From: Singulisphaera sp. GP187
GTDB lineage: Bacteria; Planctomycetota; Planctomycetia; Gemmatales; Gemmataceae
Assembly: GCA_945905925.1 (NCBI GenBank)
Contig: CAMDQN010000026.1
Span: forward strand, 1 to 55,860
Length of the DNA stretch: 55,860 nucleotides
Direction: 5' to 3'
Shown: piece after piece, positions 49,346-55,860 of the stretch
Numbering within the stretch: the first letter of the stretch is position 1
How the letters are laid out: each line of letters opens with the position of its first letter
Made by a program: the position numbers and the translations under genes
Notes under the pieces: model-generated
Database searches by the model: none
The model's input: only the letters and a program-made list of their open reading frames with translations
What the model was told of the DNA's origin: nothing

Positions 49346-50221
49346 ATGCCGGCTCAACGACTCGACGGGAAGGCCCTGGCCGCGACGATGCGATCAGAGA
49401 TCGCGTCGCGCATCACCGAACGCGCGACTGCGGGCAAGCGCCCCCCCGGACTCGCGGCGGTGCTTGTCGGCGAGGACCCGGCTAGTCAGCAGTACGTGAA
49501 GAACAAACACAAGGCGTGTCAAGACGCGGGGTTGGCGACCGCCGTTCACCGGCTCCCCGTGACCACCTCACAGGCGGAACTGCTCGAGTTAGTCGCCCAA
49601 CTGAACGCGGACCCGGCCGTTCACGGCATTTTGGTGCAACTGCCGCTGCCCAAACAGATCGACGAAGGGGCGGTGATCCGGGCGGTTTCACCCGTGAAGG
49701 ACGTGGACTGCTTCCACCCGGAAAACGTCGGCCTGCTCGCCGCCGGGCACCCGCGGTTCTACCCATGTACCCCGCATGGTGTGTTACAACTGTTGAGGCG
49801 CAACGGCACCGCGACCGCGGGTAAAGAAGTGGTCGTCGTGGGTCGGAGTAACATCGTCGGGAAGCCGCTCGCACTGATGCTGATGCAGAAACCGACCGCA
49901 ACGAACCCGGCGGCCGGCGACGCGACCGTCACTGTCGCGCACACACGCACGCGAGACCTCGCGAGCGTATGCCGACGCGCCGACATTCTCATCGCTGCGG
50001 CAGGAGCGCCCGCAACCATCACCGCGGAGATGGTGAAACCCGGCGCCGCCGTGGTCGATGTCGGCACGAACAATGTCGAAGGTCGCTGGTGCGGCGACGT
50101 TCACGAAGGCGTGTGGGCCGTGGCGGGGTGGGTGTCGCCGGTACCTGGCGGCGTCGGACCTATGACAATCACGATGTTGCTTCACAACACATTCGACGCG
50201 GCGAAGTTAATCGACGGCTAA
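49346..50221 (+). CDS. folD: Bifunctional methylenetetrahydrofolate dehydrogenase/cyclohydrolase
   Basis: The product has 291 residues. PGLAAVLVGEDPASQQYVKNKHKAC carries the catalytic Tyr and Lys, HGILVQLPLPKQID is the conserved substrate motif, then DVDCFHPENVG, TPHGVLQLL, VVVGRSNIVGKPLALML (NADP loop) and the end PVPGGVGPMTITMLLHNT. The enzyme converts 5,10-methylene-THF to 10-formyl-THF. It follows the sirtuin by five bases and is probably co-transcribed. Confidence 0.95.
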   Translation: MPAQRLDGKALAATMRSEIASRITERATAGKRPPGLAAVLVGEDPASQQYVKNKHKACQDAGLATAVHRLPVTTSQAELLELVAQLNADPAVHGILVQLPLPKQIDEGAVIRAVSPVKDVDCFHPENVGLLAAGHPRFYPCTPHGVLQLLRRNGTATAGKEVVVVGRSNIVGKPLALMLMQKPTATNPAAGDATVTVAHTRTRDLASVCRRADILIAAAGAPATITAEMVKPGAAVVDVGTNNVEGRWCGDVHEGVWAVAGWVSPVPGGVGPMTITMLLHNTFDAAKLIDG

Positions 50222-50282
50222 CGCGACTCCGTCTCCCGGCGCGGTCGTGGCGGGTGGTGTTCTTACCGGATGCGCACCGACG

Positions 50283-51548
50283 ATGAATCTGAACATCACA
50301 CTCGCGACCCGCATCGGGCTGAACCTGTGTGCCGTCTTCGGCATCTCGGTCGCACTGTACCTGGGCAGTAGCATCTTTATCCCGGTCGTGTTCTCGGTGC
50401 TGCTCGCGTCGGTCCTGTACCCGTTCTCGAAATTCATGCACGAGCGGTTGCTGCTGCCGTGGTTCTTCGCTTGTCTCACCGCTCTGTTGGGACTGGTCGC
50501 GCTCCACCTCATCGTGATCGGCGCGTTCGCATGGGCTATCCCCAAAACCATCAGCGGGCTACCCCAGGACGAACCACAGTGGATCAAGCAGTACAACACG
50601 ATCCAGTCCAACCTCAGCGCCATCTTCCCCATCAAGGACAACGACGAGTTCATCGGGGCGTACAACCCGAGGCTCTACCCCGACCAGCCACCGCCCAAGG
50701 CCATCTCGCTCTTGAAGAAACAGTTGACCGAGGAGCAGTTGTCCGGCGCGCTGATGAAGCTCTCGCTCATGTTGATGGACCACCTCTGGCAGGTGATTCT
50801 CATCCTTTTCATCACGCTGTTTCTGATCTTTGAAGGGCAGATGTTGGCGGACAAGGTGAAGGCCATTTTCGGACCGACGCTGGAGACTCGCGGGCGGGTC
50901 ACGGTCGCACTCGCGGAAATGGCGGAAGGGATACGCACGTACCTCGTGTGGCGCACGATCGTGAACCTCGGGCTCGCGCTCGTGCTGGGAGCGGTCTACA
51001 ACACCGCGGGCCTGCAACACTGGTATCTGTGGGCGCTGTTGGTCGCGGTGCTCAGTTACGTGCCGTACATCGGGACCATCGCGGCCGGTATCCCGCCGTT
51101 CATGGACGCGCTGTTGTTCGTCGATCCGCTCACCGCGTTCGGCATCGGCATCTTCTACATCTGCGTCGTCACGTTCGAGGGCTACATCATCGTGCCGTGG
51201 GTGATGGGCCGGAGCATGGATCTGAACGCAACGACCGTGCTGCTCGCGTGCTTGTTCTGGCATCAGGTGTGGGGTGTCGCGGGGCTGTTCCTCGCGATGC
51301 CACTGATGGCCGCGATGAAAGCGATCTGTATGCAGGTGGAAGGCTGGCAGGGGTGGGGTTACCTGATGGGGTCCGGTCCTGCGGTCGAGTTGAAGCTCGA
51401 CGATGTGGCAACCGAGAAGGCACGATTCGAAGCCGTCAAACACGCGTCCGACAGCAACGCCGAACAGACGCTCGTGCTGGACCCTGACAACGACGGGAAA
51501 GGGGCAGCCCAGTCGGAAGACACCAACACTGGCGGCTGTGTACCCTGA
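50283..51548 (+). CDS. AI-2E family transporter
   Basis: The product has 421 residues from the ATG at 50283; a GTG at 50247 would add only 12 residues. There are about seven membrane segments in the AI-2E/PurR-permease pattern: IFIPVVFSVLLASVLYPF at the start, a large loop with the IKQYNTIQSN region, then LALVLGAVYN, VLSYVPYIGTIAAGIPPFMDALL, VTFEGYIIVPWVMGRSMDLN and VWGVAGLFLAMPLMAAMKAIC. Family members export small molecules or act as Na+/H+ antiporters; the substrate is unknown. A hairpin with one mismatch follows its stop. Confidence 0.88.
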   Translation: MNLNITLATRIGLNLCAVFGISVALYLGSSIFIPVVFSVLLASVLYPFSKFMHERLLLPWFFACLTALLGLVALHLIVIGAFAWAIPKTISGLPQDEPQWIKQYNTIQSNLSAIFPIKDNDEFIGAYNPRLYPDQPPPKAISLLKKQLTEEQLSGALMKLSLMLMDHLWQVILILFITLFLIFEGQMLADKVKAIFGPTLETRGRVTVALAEMAEGIRTYLVWRTIVNLGLALVLGAVYNTAGLQHWYLWALLVAVLSYVPYIGTIAAGIPPFMDALLFVDPLTAFGIGIFYICVVTFEGYIIVPWVMGRSMDLNATTVLLACLFWHQVWGVAGLFLAMPLMAAMKAICMQVEGWQGWGYLMGSGPAVELKLDDVATEKARFEAVKHASDSNAEQTLVLDPDNDGKGAAQSEDTNTGGCVP

Positions 51549-51560
51549 GATCGTCCAGCT

Positions 51561-51655
51561 GTAGGAGAGGCCTCCCGGCCTGTCATTGGATTGACTGGTA
51601 GTACGACAGGCCTCCCGGCCCGTCTCGCGGTGGCAGGCCGAGAGGCCTCTCCTAC
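51561..51655. repeat. Inverted repeat between convergent transporter and desaturase genes
   Basis: Arms of 22 nt (51561-51582 and 51634-51655) match with one mismatch, and CAGGCCTCCCGGCC recurs at 51607-51620 as a third copy of the core. Located between convergent genes, it probably ends both transcripts. Confidence 0.75.
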
Positions 51656-52794
51656 GAAATGGGAACGGTCTGCGGGCGCCCCATCTGGCGCAGCCAACGG
51701 AAGTGCGAGACGATCCCAGCCAGGAACGTGCGGTGGGCCGTGTACTGCACCCCGAATTCGCCGCACGCCTCTTCAATAATCCGCGACAGCGCTGGATAGT
51801 GAATGTGACACACACGCGGGAACAGGTGGTGAACCACCTGGAAGTTCAGCCCGCCGAGCAGCCAGCACAGCGTCCAACTCCCACGAGCGAAGTCCACGGT
51901 CGTTTGAACCTGGTGGACCGCCCACGCGTCTTCCATCTTGTGCCCGCCATCGGCCGGGTTCGGGAACTCGGCCCCCTCGACGCAGTGCGCAAGTTGGAAC
52001 ACCACCGTCAGCGTCACACCCACAACCGCAGTCACGACCGCGTAGAACGCCAACACCACCCACCACTCGTGGATCAGCATCGGCACCCCCCAGAGCAACC
52101 CGAGCGATAGCGCCTTGCCCCCGAGGAACACGACCAGATCCCAACCCTTGGGGCGCGGGATCTTGTGCGGACCGATCTTCCCGGCGGCCACGTCGCGGAA
52201 GTCGCCGTACAGATGCCACACGGACGCGGTCACCGCGTACAGCAGCCACAGGTACAGGTGCTGCCAGCGGTGGAACCAGCGCCGCGGTTGCTGCGGTGCG
52301 AGCCGCGCGACGGGACCGACGGCGAGGTCGGTATCTTGGCCGTGTACGTTGGGGTATGTGTGGTGAAAGACGACATGCTTCCACTTCCACAGGTAGGAAC
52401 TGGCGCCGATCAGGTCGAGCGAGAGGGCCGCGAGCCGGTTGATCCAGGCGAACCGCGAGTACGCGTGGTGCCCACCGTCGTGCTGGATGCTGAACCCGAC
52501 TGCGGAGATGGCGAGCGCGAATGAGATCGAGAGCGGCACCGCCAGCCACACGGTCAGCGCGGCGAACACCAGTAGCGAGTAGGAGGTAGCGAGCCACGCG
52601 AGAATGACTGCGGTCTTCAGGTACATGCGCCAGCAGTCGCGCTCGCTCTTCCCGGTTTCCTTGAAGTACGCGTCCGCGCGCCGCTTAAGTTCGGCCAGGA
52701 ACCCGGCTTCGTCTCTGGGGAACTTCGGTCGCGTGCCCGCAGTCGTTGTGGGTGACACGAGCAATTGAAGGGCGGTATCGGTTCGCGCCGACAT
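51652..52794 (-). CDS. Fatty acid desaturase
   Basis: The product has 380 residues from the ATG at 52794. Four hydrophobic segments surround the three histidine boxes of membrane di-iron desaturases: QHDGGHHA, KHVVFHHTYPN and QVVHHLFPRVCH. The Q in the last box and the overall pattern match front-end/acyl-lipid desaturases (Delta5/Delta6 or linoleoyl-CoA-like). There is no fused cytochrome b5. It inserts a double bond in membrane fatty acids using oxygen; a cold or membrane-fluidity role is likely. Codons upstream of 52794 up to 53037 are Arg-rich antisense-like and rejected. Confidence 0.88.
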   Translation of the reverse strand: MSARTDTALQLLVSPTTTAGTRPKFPRDEAGFLAELKRRADAYFKETGKSERDCWRMYLKTAVILAWLATSYSLLVFAALTVWLAVPLSISFALAISAVGFSIQHDGGHHAYSRFAWINRLAALSLDLIGASSYLWKWKHVVFHHTYPNVHGQDTDLAVGPVARLAPQQPRRWFHRWQHLYLWLLYAVTASVWHLYGDFRDVAAGKIGPHKIPRPKGWDLVVFLGGKALSLGLLWGVPMLIHEWWVVLAFYAVVTAVVGVTLTVVFQLAHCVEGAEFPNPADGGHKMEDAWAVHQVQTTVDFARGSWTLCWLLGGLNFQVVHHLFPRVCHIHYPALSRIIEEACGEFGVQYTAHRTFLAGIVSHFRWLRQMGRPQTVPIS

Positions 52795-52987
52795 GAAGTC
52801 GTTTCTCCGTCTCGGGCGGGATGTAAAGGACGCGTTGCGCCTACGCGAGGAGCGACGGGAAGACACTTCCATCCTACGACGGAAGCGGAGACGCGTCCGC
52901 AATTCTCCCGACAACAGCACATCTCGGCGCGGTGTGCCTTGAAACAGCGTCTCCTCTGGTCCGACGTGAGACCCCGATGGGTACTCG

Positions 52988-54397
52988 TTACAGCAATCCG
53001 GGAATGGGTTCGCCTTCGGTGAGGACGTTCCCGACACGGCCCAGACCGGGCTTAAGTCGCACTTCAGAGAGGTCCAACACGGTACTCATCACGGTCGCGA
53101 GCAGGTTCTTCGGCGTGTATCGCTCAGTCGTCGGCTGTGACGCGGTGCGGTCCGATTGACCGATCACCTGACCGGTTTTCAGCCCGCCGCCGGCCAGGAG
53201 TAGCGACGTGAGGTTCGCGTAGTGGTCGCGACCACCGTCGCGGTTGCGTTTCGGCGTGCGGCCCATCTCGCCCGTCACCACGAGCAGAATCTTGTCTTCC
53301 AAACCGCGTTCGTGAATGTCCTGGATGAACGCCGCGACCGCGTGATCCACCTGGCGCGCCATCGGGTCGAGGTTCGCCATGTTCTTAGGGCTGTTGCTGT
53401 TCGCGTGCATGTCCCAGCCGCAGTCCGAGACGGTCACGAACCCGCACCCGGCTTCGCACAGGCGGCGTGCCAGGAGCATCTGCTTACCAAGCAGATTCGT
53501 CCCGCGCTTCATGTCGTACCACTTCGTGATGTCGTTCAACTTGAACAGCCCACTCGTGTCGTACTTCGCGATCGTCTTCGGGTCTTCCTTCGTGATGTCG
53601 AACGCGTCGCCGACGCCACGCGAAATCACGTCAAACGCTTGCTGCTGAAACTTGTCCGCGCCCTCCATCGCGCCGGAGTTGTCGAGGTCGCGACGAACCG
53701 TGTCGAAACCGGCGAGGAGCTTACGCCGATCCTCGAACCGTTCAGTCGAAACCGCGAGTTTGAGGTTCTTCTTGAGTTGGTCGCCACCGCTCGGGTCGAA
53801 CGCGGCGTATGACGCGCCGAGTTCGCCTGGGGCGGTAAGCGTAGGTAATGCCCCCGTCTCGAAGTTGCCGCCGAGCTTCAAACCCGGTTCGACGGCTTCG
53901 GGCAGCACGAGACAGTTGTTGGGAATGCCGGTCGAGGCGTTGTTCGCGCCCGCAACGCGAGCGTACAGCGGTCCCATCGAGGCCTTCATCGGGTTACCGC
54001 CGCTCGTCACCGCGAGGTACGAGTGGTCGCCGTTCATCGACGCGTAGGACCGCACGACCGCGATCTTGTCGGTCATGTTCGCGAGTTTCGTGAACGAGCC
54101 GCCGAAAGTGATGCCGGGGAGTTTCGTCTGCACTTCGCCGGTGATGCTTCGAATCTCTTCGGGCGCGGTCATCTTGGGGTCGAAGAACTCGATGTGCGAC
54201 GGCCCACCGGAGAGGAACAGCAGCACAACCGACTTATCTTTCCACGCGCGGTTCTCGGACGCGGCCTTCGCTTTCGCCGCGAGCAACTGCGGCAGGCCCA
54301 TTCCGCCGAGCAGCGCGAGGCTCCCGACGCGCAGGAACTCGCGGCGCGACGGACCCTGGCAGTTGTGGGTATTCCGCGTATCGCTGATGGTCAGCAT
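52988..54397 (-). CDS. DUF1501 protein, third copy
   Basis: The product has 469 residues from the ATG at 54397, with AGGAA upstream; ATG at 54403 would add two residues. Tat signal SRREFLRVGSLALLGGMGL. Motifs: VVLLFLSGGPSHIEFFDPK, GGSFTKLANMTDKIAVVRSYASMNGDH, MLLARRLCEAGCGFVTVSDCGWDMH, LLVVTGEMGRTPKRNRDGGRDHYANL and ETRTASQPTTERYTPKNLLATV-like tail. It stands alone, without a DUF1549 partner next to it. A hairpin lies about 130 bases upstream, beside ftsY. Confidence 0.85.
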   Translation of the reverse strand: MLTISDTRNTHNCQGPSRREFLRVGSLALLGGMGLPQLLAAKAKAASENRAWKDKSVVLLFLSGGPSHIEFFDPKMTAPEEIRSITGEVQTKLPGITFGGSFTKLANMTDKIAVVRSYASMNGDHSYLAVTSGGNPMKASMGPLYARVAGANNASTGIPNNCLVLPEAVEPGLKLGGNFETGALPTLTAPGELGASYAAFDPSGGDQLKKNLKLAVSTERFEDRRKLLAGFDTVRRDLDNSGAMEGADKFQQQAFDVISRGVGDAFDITKEDPKTIAKYDTSGLFKLNDITKWYDMKRGTNLLGKQMLLARRLCEAGCGFVTVSDCGWDMHANSNSPKNMANLDPMARQVDHAVAAFIQDIHERGLEDKILLVVTGEMGRTPKRNRDGGRDHYANLTSLLLAGGGLKTGQVIGQSDRTASQPTTERYTPKNLLATVMSTVLDLSEVRLKPGLGRVGNVLTEGEPIPGLL

Positions 54398-54525
54398 GGG
54401 CATTCCTCGTCGAGAGGCAGAAGGCAAGGTGGGCGGAGCGTCGGCGGGATGGTCGGCGGGGCCGAATACAAGAATGCCGCGCCGTGTCGCGGGAGGCAAG
54501 AGGATTCGCACTCTTTTGTGTGGCA

Positions 54526-54579
54526 GTGGGGCAGGCCGCTGGCGTGCCTGTGCTTCGACAGGCCAGCGGCCTGCCCCAC
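54526..54579. repeat. Hairpin with 17-bp perfect arms after ftsY
   Basis: GTGGGGCAGGCCGCTGG (54526-54542) and CCAGCGGCCTGCCCCAC (54563-54579) are perfect, with CCTG/CAGG inside. It begins 5 nt after the ftsY stop on the minus strand, so it is a likely terminator, though without a T-run. Confidence 0.75.
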
Positions 54580-54583
54580 AATT

Positions 54584-55498
54584 TCACTCTTTCTCAAACA
54601 GCGCGTTCACGAACGCGTCCGGGTCGAACGGTTCCATGTCGTCGATCTGCTCGCCCACACCCACAAACTTCACCGGCAAGCCGAGTTTCTGCTTGATCGC
54701 GAAGATCGACCCACCCTTCGCGGTACCGTCGAGTTTCGACAGGATGATGCCGGTACACTTCACCGACTTCGAGAACTGCTCCGCTTGCGCGAGCGCGTTC
54801 TGCCCAGTGGTCGCGTCCAACACCATCATCACCTCGTGCGGCGCACCGGGAATTTGGCGCGACACGATCCGGTGAATCTTCTCCAGTTCCTTCATCAAGT
54901 GCGTCTGCGTGTGGAGCCGGCCGGCGGTGTCCACGATGAGCACATCGAAGCCCTTCGCTTTTGCCTTCTCGCATGCGTCGTGCGCCACCGCCGACGGATC
55001 CGCGTTCTGCCCCTGCTTCACGATCTCGCAGCCGATGCGCCCGGACCAGATCGTGAGCTGTTCGACGGCCGCGGCGCGAAACGTGTCACACGCCGCGAGC
55101 AGCACCTTCTTGCCATCCGCTTGCAGTTTGTTCGCAAGTTTCGCGATCGACGTGGTTTTGCCCGACCCGTTCACGCCCGCGATCATGATGACCGTTGGCC
55201 CGGTCGCCTGAAAGTTCATGCCTGGCGCCACGTCCGTGAGCAGTTCGCGCAGTTGCGCCTTCACGAACGTTTCGACCTCGCCCGAAATCTCCTTGTCGCG
55301 AAACGCTTGCCTGACGCGGTCCACGATCACGAGAGTGGCCTGCGTGCCCACGTCCGCGAGGTACAGCCGCTTTTCGAGTTCGTCGAGGAACGTCTGATCG
55401 ACCTTCCCCTTACCGCGCAACAGGTCGAATACGCCGCCGAAGACGTTGCGTGTCTTGGCCAACCCCGCCTTGATGCCCTTGAACAACCGCCCCAGCAT
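54584..55498 (-). CDS. ftsY: Signal recognition particle receptor FtsY
   Basis: The product has 304 residues from the ATG at 55498. The N-terminal helical domain (about 1-90) is short, without the long acidic region of E. coli. The G domain shows MIAGVNGSGKTTSIAKLA (P loop), DTFRAAAVEQL, VLIVDTAGRLHTQ, GIILSKLDGTAKGGS and VGVGEQIDDMEPF. It docks SRP with its nascent chain at the membrane translocon. The window shows only unrelated genes on its left. A 49-bp-arm inverted repeat lies upstream. Confidence 0.95.
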   Translation of the reverse strand: MLGRLFKGIKAGLAKTRNVFGGVFDLLRGKGKVDQTFLDELEKRLYLADVGTQATLVIVDRVRQAFRDKEISGEVETFVKAQLRELLTDVAPGMNFQATGPTVIMIAGVNGSGKTTSIAKLANKLQADGKKVLLAACDTFRAAAVEQLTIWSGRIGCEIVKQGQNADPSAVAHDACEKAKAKGFDVLIVDTAGRLHTQTHLMKELEKIHRIVSRQIPGAPHEVMMVLDATTGQNALAQAEQFSKSVKCTGIILSKLDGTAKGGSIFAIKQKLGLPVKFVGVGEQIDDMEPFDPDAFVNALFEKE

Positions 55499-55557
55499 GC
55501 GCCGCCCTCGTGAGTGAGTCCCTAACAATCATTGTAGCAAGAAGGTTTAGCGTTCGC

Positions 55558-55681
55558 AGAACCCCTCCCCAACCCCTCCCCTAAAAAGGGAGGGGCTTCA
55601 AACCAAGCACAGAGGCGTGAACACATCCGTCTTTGGTTTGAAGCCCCTCCCTTTTTAGGGGAGGGGTTGGGGAGGGGTTCT
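55558..55681. repeat. Inverted repeat with 49-bp perfect arms
   Basis: The arms at 55558-55606 and 55633-55681 are perfectly complementary and enclose a 26-nt loop. They contain C/G-rich runs (CCCCTCCCC, AAAAAGGGAGGGG). It lies between the unidentified gene at the window edge and ftsY, in the ftsY upstream region. Perfect identity over this length suggests recent formation, spread or constant gene conversion. Confidence 0.9.
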
Positions 55682-55737
55682 TCATTCGATGGGACGCGCC
55701 CATTCCCTCGACTGAGGGGCTTGCGCTGTGGACTTGT

Positions 55738-55761
55738 AACTCAGCCGCCCTCGGCTGAGTT
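55738..55761 (-). terminator. Short hairpin over the stop of the edge gene
   Basis: AACTCAGCCG and CGGCTGAGTT are perfect 10-bp arms with a CCCT loop. It covers the stop codon of the partial gene at the window edge. Confidence 0.6.
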
Positions 55762-55860
55762 CGCGTCTTTCTCCCCGATGAGTTCGCGTAGCTTTTTGGC
55801 GATGGGTGAGAGCTTCATGGTTCCGAAGGAACCTTCCTGGCGTTGAGCCTTTGCCAACAG
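55741..55860 (-). CDS. C-terminal end of an unidentified gene (partial)
   Basis: The minus strand is open from the window edge to the TGA at 55743-55741 and gives 39 residues, including EGSFGTMKLSPIAKKLRELIGEKD. The composition is that of a real charged helical C terminus. The family cannot be named from so short a piece. It lies upstream of ftsY on the same strand, with a hairpin on its stop and the 49-bp-arm repeat between. Confidence 0.5.
   Translation of the reverse strand: MLAKAQRQEGSFGTMKLSPIAKKLRELIGEKDANSAEGG

Noticed and set aside
52795-53037. N-terminal extension of the desaturase
   Set aside because: Arg-rich, overlaps the 3' end of the DUF1501 gene; ATG at 52794 begins a normal desaturase N terminus.

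Overview
The window is high-GC bacterial DNA from a planctomycete, most likely a Gemmata-like member of the Gemmataceae. The inference rests on several gene families: paired Planctomycete-type cytochrome/DUF1549/DUF1553 and Tat-exported DUF1501 proteins, a TIGR02996 repeat-companion/LRR protein, a GNPFRP-type Gemmataceae paralog, FG-GAP/UnbV proteins, and an oligopeptidase B and KamA-type aminomutase in this setting. No rRNA, tRNA or CRISPR array was recognised.

Positions 490 to 9384 hold an 8.9 kb integrated element. It splits a Tat-exported sugar-phosphate isomerase/epimerase (TIM-barrel) gene: the 5' part is at 9379-10082 and the 3' part at 210-494, both on the minus strand. The hexamer ATCATG is present at both ends, and joining the two halves across it restores one uninterrupted reading frame of 327 codons. 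All element genes I can support read leftwards: a large serine recombinase beside attR, a small excisionase/DUF1580-like protein, two small unknowns, a ParB-like protein, a winged-helix protein, a P27-family small terminase, an unknown helical protein, an HExxH peptidase, an S49 prohead-type protease and a zinc-ribbon DUF4282 membrane protein. Large terminase, portal, capsid, tail and lysis genes are absent, so it looks like a phage satellite or a reduced prophage. Its most striking property is a palindrome, TTTTGTGCATATGCACAAAA, present six times in the element, almost always at the 3' end of a gene, and not seen in the roughly 47 kb of host DNA.

From 10.2 to 21.5 kb the host DNA is nearly all minus strand. 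It carries a cyclase-toroid/SGNH hydrolase fusion, two D-Ala-D-Ala-ligase-like ATP-grasp enzymes around an unknown gene, a small membrane protein and a lysine 2,3-aminomutase-type radical SAM enzyme (a possible amino-acid ligation cluster), a GT39-type membrane glycosyltransferase, a CPBP protease and an AMP nucleosidase. From 21.7 to 31.6 kb the plus strand carries a HEAT-repeat protein and two pairs of cytochrome-type and DUF1501 proteins.

From 31.7 to 43 kb come a nitrilase, MsrA, a TPR-like protein, a complete sdhCAB operon, an MFS symporter, a Gemmataceae paralog, an FG-GAP protein and a DEAD-box helicase. From 43.1 to 51.5 kb the plus strand has oligopeptidase B, the TIGR02996/LRR protein, a phosphohexomutase, a sirtuin, FolD and an AI-2E-family permease. 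The window closes on the minus strand with a fatty acid desaturase, a third DUF1501 protein, FtsY and the last 39 codons of an unidentified gene.

Many host gene borders carry long GC-rich inverted repeats. Several share sequence (AGCCGCGACC family; CTACTTTGAA family) and one has 49-bp perfect arms.
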